DNA of 12,590 bases. Origin: Rikenellaceae bacterium (lineage in GTDB: Bacteria; Bacteroidota; Bacteroidia; Bacteroidales; UBA932). A program made the position numbers and the translations under genes. How positions within the stretch are numbered: the stretch's first letter is position 1; every line of letters starts with the position of its first letter. The notes beneath the pieces are model-generated. The model ran no database searches and had not been told where the DNA came from. It worked only from the letters and a program-made list of their open reading frames with translations. Below, one piece after another: positions 1 through 7,477 of the stretch. The stretch is taken from NCBI GenBank assembly GCA_900767405.1, contig CAAFZB010000012.1:1-12590 (forward strand), read 5' to 3'.

Positions 1-136
1 AAGGGAAAAATAATTCATACGAAACTCCTAGCCCGGGAAGCAAGAGCAAACTTGGTTTATCTTTATTTCCGTAAGTATGGATAATCATTCTACTATGATT
101 AATCAGTTTGCAAATTGCAATTTATCAGGATTAATA
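1..136. other. Non-coding flank left of the toxin gene
   Basis: No gene can be supported here. Two plus-strand frames are open from the window edge to stops at about 74 and 84, but each is under 30 codons and has no recognisable motif. Positions 82-101 form an AT-only inverted repeat (7-nt arms, 6-nt loop) just past the toxin stop; it has no T-tract, so it is at best a weak terminator. Positions 22-40 resemble part of the neighbouring antitoxin gene (16 of 19 bases against 561-579). Confidence 0.5.
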
Positions 137-409
137 TTACTTGTCATCATAATGACCATATGATGACAATACCGCTACATTGACAAATTCTTCTTCGATC
201 TCGTATATAAGACGGTGTTTCTGAGAAATACGTCGGGACCACTGTCCGGAGCGTTCTCCGTTTAATGCCTCCGGCCTACCGGTGCCGGTTTTCGGATGAT
301 CTTGAAGTTCGCCGAGCAACTTGCCAGCCTTCTTGAATGCGGCAGGTTCCGATTTTTTCAGTTTTGCAAGATCTTCAAGAGCTTGCGGTGCAAAAGTAAG
401 AGTGTACAT
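137..409 (-). CDS. yoeB: Txe/YoeB family toxin, mRNA endonuclease
   Basis: This 90-residue protein is a type II toxin of the YoeB (RelE-superfamily) group. Known members bind the ribosome and cut mRNA in the A site, which stops growth when the antitoxin is degraded. The family signature is plain: HPKTGTGRPEAL near residues 38-49, then SGQWSRRI (54-61), KHRLIYE (64-70) and a C-terminal SYGHYDDK. The residues matching the YoeB catalytic set are E47, R66, H86 and Y87, so the toxin appears intact. Length is that of the family (about 84-90 residues). Its ATG directly follows the antitoxin's TAG with no base between, implying translational coupling and co-transcription. Family assignment is firm; activity in the cell is inferred. 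Confidence 0.93.
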   Translation of the reverse strand: MYTLTFAPQALEDLAKLKKSEPAAFKKAGKLLGELQDHPKTGTGRPEALNGERSGQWSRRISQKHRLIYEIEEEFVNVAVLSSYGHYDDK

Positions 410-664
410 CTAAATACTCTCCAACAATGAGGCTAGCGCCTCCTTTCCGTTAACCGCAAGACCTTTACCTTCTGCAATATCTTTTCTTGCTTGATCCACA
501 CGGGCAAAAAACTCTTTTTTACTGACTAGGCTGTCATCCTCAGAGACAGGCACAATCTTAAAACTCCCTGCACGGGAAGTGAGAATAACGCTTTCTCCCT
601 TGGCCGCAAGACCGAGGTATTTCCCCTGGTTTGATCTGAAATCTCTAATACTAATTACTGTCAT
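410..664 (-). CDS. Phd/YefM-type antitoxin
   Basis: This 84-residue protein precedes the YoeB-type toxin in the same transcript. Antitoxins of this class bind DNA with a folded N-terminal domain, repress their own operon, and neutralise the toxin with a flexible C-terminal tail. The N-terminus (MTVISIRDFRSNQGKYL) followed by GESVILTSRAGSFKIVPV near residues 23-40 has the pattern expected of the Phd/YefM fold, in which a short helix and beta-hairpin precede a conserved LxSR-type strand. The C-terminal half is charged and Ala/Lys/Glu-rich, as expected of a tail that wraps the toxin. Similarity to E. coli YefM is only at pattern level, so the assignment leans partly on the toxin next door. Its start lies 17 nt below a well-formed promoter with a palindromic candidate operator. 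Confidence 0.85.
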   Translation of the reverse strand: MTVISIRDFRSNQGKYLGLAAKGESVILTSRAGSFKIVPVSEDDSLVSKKEFFARVDQARKDIAEGKGLAVNGKEALASLLESI

Positions 665-680
665 GTTTTTTATTTTGTCG

Positions 681-712
681 CAAATATATGAAATACCAAA
701 ATGGTATCCAAA
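681..712 (-). promoter_or_regulatory. Toxin-antitoxin promoter with palindromic candidate operator
   Basis: Read on the minus strand, TTTG (709-712) lies 20 nt above TATATTTG (681-688). This matches the Bacteroidota sigma pattern of a -33 TTTG/TTG and a -7 TAnnTTTG. The spacer holds an exact inverted repeat, ATACCA-AAA-TGGTAT, at 693-707. A dimeric antitoxin or toxin-antitoxin complex bound there would block polymerase, which fits the usual autoregulation of such operons. The elements are seen directly; operator function is inferred. Between this promoter and the recombinase remnant (713-819) only a terminator-like hairpin was seen. Confidence 0.7.
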
Positions 713-754
713 TTTTCAGAATACAATTATCAAACTCATATGGGTATTGGAATG

Positions 755-781
755 TAAAAAGTCCAGTTTCTGAAAAAACTG
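755..781 (-). terminator. Weak terminator-like hairpin after the miaA/recombinase-remnant unit
   Basis: On the minus strand CAGTTT pairs with AAACTG across a 6-nt loop (764-781), followed after three bases by five Ts (756-760). The stem is only 6 bp with two G-C pairs, so termination would be weak. Its place between the leftward core operon remnant and the toxin-antitoxin promoter is where a terminator would be expected. Confidence 0.35.
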
Positions 782-819
782 TATCTTCGTGTCAGAAACA
801 ATCGGCAAAGCCGCCCGGC

Positions 820-1446
820 TCAAATTCTTCTCCCCGATTGCGTTTCGTGTTTGAACCCAGGCAGTTTCTTTTTTATCGTTGAATTCTTGAGCCCGGTAAG
901 ATCTTCCTCATCATACTCTTCCCTATCCCCTTTCCCTTTGCGCGGGGTATGCAATTGCTTTTCGTCCCTGAGATACACCACGAATTGCGTGAGTGTCTTC
1001 TCTGTCAGGTCCGAGAACTTCAAGTTCTTTTTGAAGGCCTTGTAGTCCTCCCTCATCGCATACATTTTCTGGAAAGTCGCCCTGGTCCAGGCATTCTTCT
1101 CGCCACACTCGAACATAAATTCTTCGTAAGCCTTGAAGAAATCCATTTCTTGGGGCTTTTCAGACGTTTTGGCGGGCTCAGGCTTGGAAGGAGTAGTTCC
1201 TTTCAGCCTAGCCTCATATCTCTCCTTTATTTGGGCCGGGGTCGGATACTCATCTGTGGCTTCAAAATACTTGAAAGCTGAGTCCATCTGGTCCTTGATA
1301 TTCCGGAGTTCCTCATTGATGCGGACAGATGTTTCTCCCTTTGGCCCAACATACCGGTCTACGACAAGTTCGCTGACCTCGTCCCAGGCATTGACATTAT
1401 TGATTTGGCACCCTGTGGAGAAGTCTATGCGCTGACCGTTGAATGG
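820..1446 (-). pseudogene. Tyrosine recombinase (integrase) remnant, both ends missing
   Basis: This open frame of 208 codons keeps the front part of a Bacteroidetes-type tyrosine recombinase. Near the start it reads NGQRIDFSTGCQINN and then a charged helical region, the pattern of the N-terminal arm-DNA-binding domain. From about codon 102 (FFKAYEEFMFECGEKNAWT) to NSTIKKKL it matches the SAM-like core-binding domain. The frame then runs into unrelated sequence and stops. The catalytic domain with its Arg-His-Arg-Tyr residues is absent and was not seen in other frames. The true N-terminus is also gone: the frame begins at the codon after the miaA TGA, in phase with miaA. An internal ATG at 1287 would give 155 residues, but that product would lack half the arm domain. 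A non-functional relic is far more likely than a working short protein. Confidence 0.8.
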
Positions 1447-2259
1447 TCAACCTTGGTCGGGTTCCACCCAGTGGATGCAGACCCCGGAGCGCTCCATCCC
1501 GCGGAACCAGGTCATCTGACGTTTTGCGAACTGGTGGATGGCGATTGCCAGCCTTTCCCTCATCTCCGGGAAGGAGAGTTCTCCCAGGATATACTGTGTG
1601 ACGAATTTATACTCAAGGCCGTAGCCGATAAGAACCGACGCCGGGACACCGGCATCGAGAAGGCCGCGGATTTCGTCAATCATTCCCTCCTGCAGCCTGG
1701 CATCCAGGCGGGCGTCTATCTTTGCGTTGCGGACCTCACGGCTTACCAGCGTGCCAATGAAGAAAGGTTTTTCTACCGGATTGTCGAGTGTTCCGGCAGA
1801 GCCCTCGATGCTAAGTGGCTTTGACGTCTTGAAGTCGTATCCGGCGGTAACTGCGTTTATGTACAGACCGGTGCCGCCGCACAGGATGGGGAATCTGCCT
1901 CTTGAGCGAATGTCTGCAAGAGCTGCGGTGAAATCACGTTTGAACTCGAAGACGTTGTACTGCTGCCCGGGATCGACGATATCTATCAGGTGATAGGGAA
2001 TTTCTCCGTATTCCCCAAGGTCTTTCCCGGTTCCGATGTCCATCCCTCTGTAGACCTGACGGGAGTCGGCCGAGATTATCTCGCACGAGCCCATCTGCGA
2101 GGCAAGGCCGACCGCAAGGGAGGTTTTGCCCGACGCTGTCGGCCCCAGAATCACCAGCAGGTCAATTTCCGAGTTCCGGCATTTCTGGAAAAGGTCGGAG
2201 TAGTCGATGACCTCGCTCTGTGGGAGTTCGGCCGGTATGCTCTTGGTCTGGCGGGGCAT
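1447..2259 (-). CDS. miaA: tRNA dimethylallyltransferase, short form
   Basis: MiaA transfers a dimethylallyl group from DMAPP to N6 of A37 in tRNAs reading UNN codons. The core is clear: P-loop GPTASGKT (39-46), DSRQVYRGMDIGTGK (65-79), the PYHLIDIVDP segment (88-97), GGTGLY (128-133) with the expected catalytic Thr at 130, and AKRQMTWFRGM near the C-terminus. At 270 residues it is shorter than usual (about 300-315). The missing part is the helical insertion domain between GGTGLYINAV and the later helices: the block ending in HPND-R-RALEV in E. coli MiaA is replaced by about 25 residues. The frame is continuous, so no frameshift explains this. About 30 extra residues precede the P-loop. It starts 3 nt after the smpB stop and so belongs to the metK-smpB-miaA operon. 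Its TGA is directly abutted by the recombinase remnant. tRNA modification is the likely role, but the missing domain leaves substrate range open. Confidence 0.88.
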   Translation of the reverse strand: MPRQTKSIPAELPQSEVIDYSDLFQKCRNSEIDLLVILGPTASGKTSLAVGLASQMGSCEIISADSRQVYRGMDIGTGKDLGEYGEIPYHLIDIVDPGQQYNVFEFKRDFTAALADIRSRGRFPILCGGTGLYINAVTAGYDFKTSKPLSIEGSAGTLDNPVEKPFFIGTLVSREVRNAKIDARLDARLQEGMIDEIRGLLDAGVPASVLIGYGLEYKFVTQYILGELSFPEMRERLAIAIHQFAKRQMTWFRGMERSGVCIHWVEPDQG

Positions 2260-2262
2260 TCT

Positions 2263-2715
2263 CTAGTCTCTTTCAAGTTCTCGGGCGATATCTTTCTTGC
2301 GGATGGTTTCCCTCTTGTCGAATTCTTTCTTTCCTTTGGCGAGGGCAATCACCACTTTTGCATAGCCCTCGGCCGAAATGAACATCTTGCTCACCACTAT
2401 GGTAAGGCCTTTTGTCTTCACCGCCTGGTGCAGATGCCTCAGCTCACGTTTTGTGAGCAGGAGCTTACGGTCCCTGGCCGGTTCGTGCGCTCCCCAGGAT
2501 GCCCAGAAGTAGGCGGCAATGTTCATTCCCTTGACAAAGAGTTCGTTCCCTACGAAATAGCAGAACGCATCCTGAAGGGAAACCTTCCCCTGCCGTACAG
2601 ACTTGATTTCGGTGCCCACCAGTACGACTCCGGCGGTGTAGGTCTCCAGAAATTCGTAGTCGAAGGAGGCGCGCTTGTTGCGGATTTCGATATTCGTGCT
2701 CTTTGCCTTGCCCAT
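2263..2715 (-). CDS. smpB: SsrA-binding protein SmpB (trans-translation)
   Basis: SmpB binds tmRNA and brings it to stalled ribosomes, acting in the cytoplasm as the partner of ssrA in trans-translation. The 150-residue product has the family length. Visible hallmarks are the N-terminal beta-barrel start (NKRASFDYEFLETY, 13-26), the tmRNA-binding stretch GTEIKSVRQGKVSLQDAF (34-51), and the basic C-terminal tail FDKRETIRKKD that folds into the mRNA channel. It begins 3 nt after the metK stop (TAG-GAA-ATG) and its own TAG is followed 3 nt later by the miaA ATG, so the three are almost surely co-translated from one mRNA. No tmRNA gene was recognised in the window. Nothing about the protein is unusual. 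Confidence 0.97.
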   Translation of the reverse strand: MGKAKSTNIEIRNKRASFDYEFLETYTAGVVLVGTEIKSVRQGKVSLQDAFCYFVGNELFVKGMNIAAYFWASWGAHEPARDRKLLLTKRELRHLHQAVKTKGLTIVVSKMFISAEGYAKVVIALAKGKKEFDKRETIRKKDIARELERD

Positions 2716-2718
2716 TTC

Positions 2719-3966
2719 CTAAAGGTTGAAGATGCGTTTGATATCCTCTACGGCATCAAGTTTCTCCCAGGTGAAGAATTCGATTCCGTCCTTGATGTAG
2801 GGCTTGCGGCCCATATGCCCGTATGCTGCCGTAGGTTCGAAGATAGGGTTCTTAAGGCCCAGGCGGCGGATGATTGCGGCAGGCCGCAGATCTATGAACT
2901 GCGGGATTGCGGCGGAAATCTCCTCGTCGGGAACGATTCCTGTGCCGTAACTGTCGACGAAAATGCTCACGGGCTCGGCAACGCCTATGGCGTAGGCCAG
3001 CTGCACCAGACATTCCTGACAGACTCCGGCCGCCACGAGATTCTTTGCGATATAGCGGGCGGCATAGGCGGCGCTGCGGTCTACCTTCGAAGGATCCTTG
3101 CCCGAGAATGCCCCTCCGCCGTGGGCTCCGCGTCCGCCGTAGGTATCAACTATGATCTTCCTTCCGGTAAGTCCGGTGTCTCCGGCGGGGCCGCCGATGA
3201 CGAATTTTCCGGTGGGATTGACGTGGAGGATGAAATTACCGTCGAAGAGAGTTGCCGTTTCTGCCGGCAGGCTGGAGATAAGGCGGGGGAGGACTACTGT
3301 GCGTACGTCATCCTCTATCTTCAATCTCATTGCTTCGTCGCTGTCTCCGTTTGCGCGGGACAGATATTCCGGAGCCTGGAATTCGTCGTGCTGGGTACTT
3401 AAAATAATGGTATGCACGCGAAGCGGCTTGTGCTTCCCGGTGAACTCTATGGTGAACTGCGCCTTTGCGTCGGGACGAAGATAGGGCATAGGAGAATTCT
3501 CCTCCCGGCGGATGTCCGCAAGGATCCTCAGGATTCTGTGGCTCAGATATAATGCAAAGGGCATATAGTCCTCTGTGTCGCGGCAGGCATAGCCGAACAT
3601 CATACCCTGGTCTCCGGCGCCCTGGGACATTTCGTCCTGACGAACGACTCCGCGGTGAATGTCGGCGCTCTGCTCGTGAATGGTGCTTATGACTCCGCAG
3701 GAGTCGGCGTCGAATCCGTACTCGGCCTTGGTGTAGCCGATGCGGCGGATAACTTTTCTTACCACTGCGGGAATGTCTACGTATGCTTTCTCGGAAGCGA
3801 CTTCGCCTCCTACAATGACAAGGCCCGACGTACAGAAAGTCTCACAGGCAACGTGTGCCATAGGGTCCTGACGCAGGAATTCGTCGAGAATCGCGTCTGA
3901 AATCTGGTCTGCTACTTTGTCGGGATGTCCTTCGGAGACTGACTCCGATGTAAAGAGATGATTCAT
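2719..3966 (-). CDS. metK: S-adenosylmethionine synthetase
   Basis: MetK makes S-adenosylmethionine from ATP and methionine in the cytoplasm. The sequence has the opening LFTSESVSEGHPDKVADQIS with the catalytic His at residue 14 of the chosen start, the ATP signature GAGDQGMMFGYA (116-127) and the phosphate-binding GGGAFSGKDPSKVDR (283-297). The ATG at 3966 was chosen because it gives the usual family N-terminus (M-N-H-LFTSESVSEGHPDK); an in-frame ATG at 3975 would add three residues. Neither has a Shine-Dalgarno site, which is normal in this phylum. The product has 415 residues, a usual size for the enzyme. It is the first gene of the leftward operon with smpB and miaA, and its promoter sits about 60-90 nt upstream in the divergent intergenic region. 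No SAM riboswitch can be fitted in the short leader. Confidence 0.97.
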   Translation of the reverse strand: MNHLFTSESVSEGHPDKVADQISDAILDEFLRQDPMAHVACETFCTSGLVIVGGEVASEKAYVDIPAVVRKVIRRIGYTKAEYGFDADSCGVISTIHEQSADIHRGVVRQDEMSQGAGDQGMMFGYACRDTEDYMPFALYLSHRILRILADIRREENSPMPYLRPDAKAQFTIEFTGKHKPLRVHTIILSTQHDEFQAPEYLSRANGDSDEAMRLKIEDDVRTVVLPRLISSLPAETATLFDGNFILHVNPTGKFVIGGPAGDTGLTGRKIIVDTYGGRGAHGGGAFSGKDPSKVDRSAAYAARYIAKNLVAAGVCQECLVQLAYAIGVAEPVSIFVDSYGTGIVPDEEISAAIPQFIDLRPAAIIRRLGLKNPIFEPTAAYGHMGRKPYIKDGIEFFTWEKLDAVEDIKRIFNL

Positions 3967-4027
3967 TTTTAGCATTTTTTAGACGAGGTTGCAAGCTTAC
4001 AAATCTGTCCTCGTATATTTTTCGGTG

Positions 4028-4058
4028 CAAAGATATACAAAAATGTCGTATAGTTCAA
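4028..4058 (-). promoter_or_regulatory. metK operon promoter with inverted repeat at its -33 box
   Basis: On the minus strand TTG (4056-4058) is 20 nt above TATCTTTG (4028-4035), a full match to the Bacteroidota promoter pattern. It predicts a leader of roughly 50 nt. An inverted repeat, CAATTC-TGCCC-GAATTG (4056-4072), overlaps the -33 box and could be an operator. The promoter match is direct; regulation is a guess. Confidence 0.65.
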
Positions 4059-4118
4059 TTCTGCCCGAATTGTTGATAACTTGTTAATAAAAAATTTTCA
4101 AAATTGCCTGGCGTGAAG

Positions 4119-4126
4119 TAATTTTG
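4119..4126 (+). promoter_or_regulatory. -7 box for the TonB-dependent receptor gene
   Basis: TAATTTTG matches the Bacteroidota -7 consensus TAnnTTTG and lies 36 nt before the receptor ATG, a normal leader length. No clear TTG is found at -33; only a T-run (4095-4098) is there, inside a 13-bp dyad AATTTT-C-AAAATT (4093-4105). The weak -33 box plus the dyad suggests a regulated promoter. The intergenic region 3976-4162 holds this and the divergent metK promoter and nothing else that I can see. Confidence 0.55.
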
Positions 4127-4162
4127 TGTCCGGAAATAAAAACTATTCAAACGTTTTCATTT

Positions 4163-7100
4163 ATGAAAAAATCACTTAAAGTTGTTCTGTCGTTAATCGC
4201 GACAGTCCTTTTTGTTGTCTCTGGCTACGCCCAGGTGACGACATCCTCAATGAACGGACGTATCACCGATGCGTCGGGCGCTGCTGTTGCGGGCGCAACA
4301 GTAGTAGCAGTTCATACCCCCTCCGGAACGCAGTACTACGCTATTGCCAACGAAGAGGGTAATTTCTTTATTAACGGTATGCGTGCCGGCGGCCCTTACG
4401 AGGTTGAGGTTTCCTGCCTTGGTTACCATCCCTACAGACTCACAGACGTAACACTCTCATTGGCAGACGCTTACGCTCTCAAGGTCTCTTTGCTTGACGA
4501 CAATCAGCAGATTGAGGCCGCACTCGTTGTTTCAGAAGCAGCTTCAAAGTTCGCTGCCGAGAAGACAGGTGCAGCTACCAACATCAACAGGAGCCAGATT
4601 GAGAACCTCCCCACCGTAACGCGCAGCATTACAGACGTTACACGTCTTTCTCCCTATGGAGGAAACGGAATGAGTTTCGCAGGTGCAGACGGACGTAACG
4701 CAAACTTTACCGTTGACGGAGCAAACTTCAACAACAACTTTGGTCTCAGCGAGAATCTTCCCGGTGGCGGCAGCCCTATTTCCATTGACGCAATCGAGGA
4801 ACTCCAGGTCGTTATCTCTCCCTTCGACGTACGCCAGACCAATTTCATCGGCGGTGGTGTGAACGCCATCACCAAGTCCGGTACCAACACATTCAAGGGA
4901 AGCGCATACGTTTATCACCGCAACGAGTTTATGCGTGGTGATACAGTTGACGGAGAACAGATTGGTGGAGCACGCGACAAAGACCGCAACACAAACTTCG
5001 GTTTTACATTCGGTGGTCCTATCGTAAAGAACAAGCTCTTCTTCTTCGCAAACTTCGAGTATGCAACCGTTCCTTCAGTCGTAAACCGCTGGCACGGTTC
5101 AGTTGACGGCAAGTCAGACGCCGACAACTACATTTCACGTACCACGAACGCCGACCTTGAGAGGGTTTCAAAACACGTAAAGGACAAATATGGTTACGAT
5201 ACAGGTTCCTGGACCGACTTCCCTGCAAACGAGAGCAATATGAAGGCTCTTGCACGCATCGACTGGAACATTAATAATAACAACCACCTTGCCCTTCGTT
5301 ACAACTACACACTCAACAATGTGTGGAACCCTACCAACGGAACTTCAATGGACGGTGGTACCCGTATGTCAAGCTCCCGTTTCTCAAAGAACTCAATGGC
5401 TTTTGCAAATGCAATGTATTCTATGCAGAACATTGTGCATTCTGCATCATTGGATTTGAACAGCCGTCTTAGCGACAATCTTTCTAACCAGTTCCTTGCA
5501 ACATTCTCAAAGCTTGACGATGTCCGCGGAACTTCCTCAAGCGAGTTCCCCTTCATCGACATCAAGAAGGACGACGACAACTATATGGCTCTGGGTTATG
5601 AGCTCTTCACCTGGAACAACGCTGTTCACAATACTATCGTAACAGTTCGCGACGACCTTACCTGGTTCGCAGGAAACCACAAGGTTACCGGAGGTCTCAC
5701 TTATGAGTACCAGATGGCCGACAACGCTTATATGCGTAACGGTACCGGTTACTACCGCTATAATTCTGTAGATGACTTCATCAACGGAGCAGCTCCCGAG
5801 GTTGTATGTCTTACCTACGGTTATGACGGTGAGGCTAACCCTGCAGCCCGCGTACAGTTCCACAAGGCTGGACTTTACGCTCAGGACGAGTGGCAGGCAA
5901 CCGACAACTTCAAGCTTACCTACGGTCTTCGTATCGACGGACTGTTCTTCGACAACAAAGACCTTATGACCAATAACAAGGCCCTTGCCGAGAACTATTA
6001 CGACAAGAACGGTAACGTACGTCACGTCGATACCGGAAAATGGCCCAATGCAAGCGTTACATTCTCTCCCCGCGTAGGTTTCGTATGGGATGTTCTCGGA
6101 GACAAGAGCCTCAAGGTTCGCGGCGGTACCGGTCTGTTCAGCGGTCGTCTGCCTCTCGTATTCTTCACCAATATGCCTACCAACGGCGGTATGGTTCAGT
6201 ACCAGGCACAGATTAATGAGGCTAACGCCAAGAAGATGGGCTTCTCTATGGACGTATTCAAAGGCGGTCTTGTAACCGAAAACGGCAAGGCAACTCAGGC
6301 AGCTCTTCTGAATAAGCTCATTTCTCTGGGTTATCCCGCTACAATCAAGCCTGAAGACGGCGCTCTTCCTTCTGCAATCAACGGTGTAGATCCCAAGTTC
6401 AAGATGCCTCAGGTATGGAAGACTTCTCTGGCAATCGACTATGCATTCCCTACCTCATTCCCTATGACATTGAGTGTTGAGGGTATCTTCAACAAGACCA
6501 TCAATGCAGTATGCATCTCCGACTGGTCTATTCCTACAGTTAAGGGCTTCGCAAGATTCAACGGTATTGACAACCGTCCCATCTATCCTGCCGGCTTCCG
6601 CGGAAGCGTCGGTGAGAATGCATCCAGCACAAAGGCATTCGTTCTCGAGAACACCAACCAGGGTTATGGATGGAGCGCAAACGCAACATTCTCTATCCAG
6701 CCTATCAAGGAACTCTCAATCTCGGCTTCTTACATTCACACTGTAAGCAAGGAAATCACCGGTATGCCCGGTTCTGCAGCTGAGTCTGCATTCACATACG
6801 TGCCTACTTCAGAGGGTCCTAACGAAATCAAGCTTCACAACTCACAGTACGTTACTCCCGACCGTGTGGTTGCATCCCTTACCCACCACGATCACAGCGG
6901 AAACCACTACAGCTTCATCTATGAGGCCTGGAGGGGTGGTGCAAACTACTCTTATATGATGACCAACGATATGAACGGCGACGGTTACAACTACGACGCA
7001 GTTTATATTCCTACAGACGCTCAGGTAAAGAACGGAGAAATGAGGTTCAAGACTGCCGACGACGGCCAGCGCTATCTCGATTTCATCCACAAGGATGCAT

Positions 7101-7477
7101 ATCTGAGCAAGCATCAGGGACAGTACGCCGAGGGCTACAGCGTTTACTCACCTTGGGTACACCGTCTCGACTTCAGCTACAAGCACGATTTCGTTCTCAC
7201 TTCTACAAAGAAGCACAAGACTTCAAACGTTCTTCAGCTCTGCTTCGATATCAAGAACCTGTTGAACCTCTTCAACAGCTCTTGGGGAGTATCCAAGTTT
7301 ATGAATTCAAGCATTACCGACGGACGTATCCTCAAGTATGAGGGCGTGGATGCCGATGGCTATGCAACATTCTCTACTCCTTCTTACATAAGCGGAAACA
7401 CCGAGATATTCACTCCCAGCCACGCACTTGGCCAGTGCTGGAACGCATCTATCGGTATCAAATATCTGTTCAACTAA
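4163..7477 (+). CDS. Oar-like TonB-dependent outer-membrane receptor
   Basis: This 1104-residue protein is a TonB-dependent receptor of the Oar-like branch. Order: signal peptide (1-23, cleavage predicted after GYA before Q24), carboxypeptidase-regulatory-like beta-sandwich (about 29-112), plug domain (about 135-255, including NFTVDGANFNNNF and NAITKSGTNTFKGSAY), then a long barrel with many aromatic and Asn/Asp-rich strands, ending in GIKYLFN. The barrel block FSPRVGFVWDVLGDKSLKVRG followed by GTGLFSGRLPLVFFTN is characteristic of Oar-like proteins. A segment ALVVSE near 120-125 might serve as TonB box. The ATG at 4163 was chosen over a TTG at 4124 because it gives a proper signal peptide and because the TTG lies inside the -7 box. 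No SusD gene follows; the next gene, 19 nt on, is a BACON/OB lipoprotein. Such receptors import substrates, but Myxococcus Oar is needed for secretion of the protease PopC, so direction and cargo are open. Confidence 0.92.
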   Translation: MKKSLKVVLSLIATVLFVVSGYAQVTTSSMNGRITDASGAAVAGATVVAVHTPSGTQYYAIANEEGNFFINGMRAGGPYEVEVSCLGYHPYRLTDVTLSLADAYALKVSLLDDNQQIEAALVVSEAASKFAAEKTGAATNINRSQIENLPTVTRSITDVTRLSPYGGNGMSFAGADGRNANFTVDGANFNNNFGLSENLPGGGSPISIDAIEELQVVISPFDVRQTNFIGGGVNAITKSGTNTFKGSAYVYHRNEFMRGDTVDGEQIGGARDKDRNTNFGFTFGGPIVKNKLFFFANFEYATVPSVVNRWHGSVDGKSDADNYISRTTNADLERVSKHVKDKYGYDTGSWTDFPANESNMKALARIDWNINNNNHLALRYNYTLNNVWNPTNGTSMDGGTRMSSSRFSKNSMAFANAMYSMQNIVHSASLDLNSRLSDNLSNQFLATFSKLDDVRGTSSSEFPFIDIKKDDDNYMALGYELFTWNNAVHNTIVTVRDDLTWFAGNHKVTGGLTYEYQMADNAYMRNGTGYYRYNSVDDFINGAAPEVVCLTYGYDGEANPAARVQFHKAGLYAQDEWQATDNFKLTYGLRIDGLFFDNKDLMTNNKALAENYYDKNGNVRHVDTGKWPNASVTFSPRVGFVWDVLGDKSLKVRGGTGLFSGRLPLVFFTNMPTNGGMVQYQAQINEANAKKMGFSMDVFKGGLVTENGKATQAALLNKLISLGYPATIKPEDGALPSAINGVDPKFKMPQVWKTSLAIDYAFPTSFPMTLSVEGIFNKTINAVCISDWSIPTVKGFARFNGIDNRPIYPAGFRGSVGENASSTKAFVLENTNQGYGWSANATFSIQPIKELSISASYIHTVSKEITGMPGSAAESAFTYVPTSEGPNEIKLHNSQYVTPDRVVASLTHHDHSGNHYSFIYEAWRGGANYSYMMTNDMNGDGYNYDAVYIPTDAQVKNGEMRFKTADDGQRYLDFIHKDAYLSKHQGQYAEGYSVYSPWVHRLDFSYKHDFVLTSTKKHKTSNVLQLCFDIKNLLNLFNSSWGVSKFMNSSITDGRILKYEGVDADGYATFSTPSYISGNTEIFTPSHALGQCWNASIGIKYLFN

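Noticed and set aside
1..84. C-terminal end of a plus-strand gene entering from the left
   Set aside because: Two frames are open over this short distance, which is expected by chance, and neither shows a known motif.
800..839. AATCGG...CCGATT with an inner AGCCG-CC-CGGCT dyad as a terminator
   Set aside because: Arms are short, the inner loop is too small, and no T-run follows on either strand.
837..866. GGGTTCAAA at the end of the recombinase remnant as a tRNA T-arm or attachment-site remnant
   Set aside because: No matching acceptor stem or other tRNA arms are nearby and no second copy was seen in the window.
1990..3402. 470-codon plus-strand open frame across smpB and metK
   Set aside because: It lies antisense to two unmistakable conserved genes, has no recognisable domain, and its openness follows from their codon bias.
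3967..4027. SAM riboswitch in the metK leader
   Set aside because: The leader predicted from the promoter is only about 50 nt and shows no multi-helix fold; SAM riboswitches are longer.
4124..4162. TTG start adding 13 residues to the TonB-dependent receptor
   Set aside because: The extension would precede a perfect signal peptide, and the TTG overlaps the -7 promoter box, so it lies upstream of the likely transcript start.
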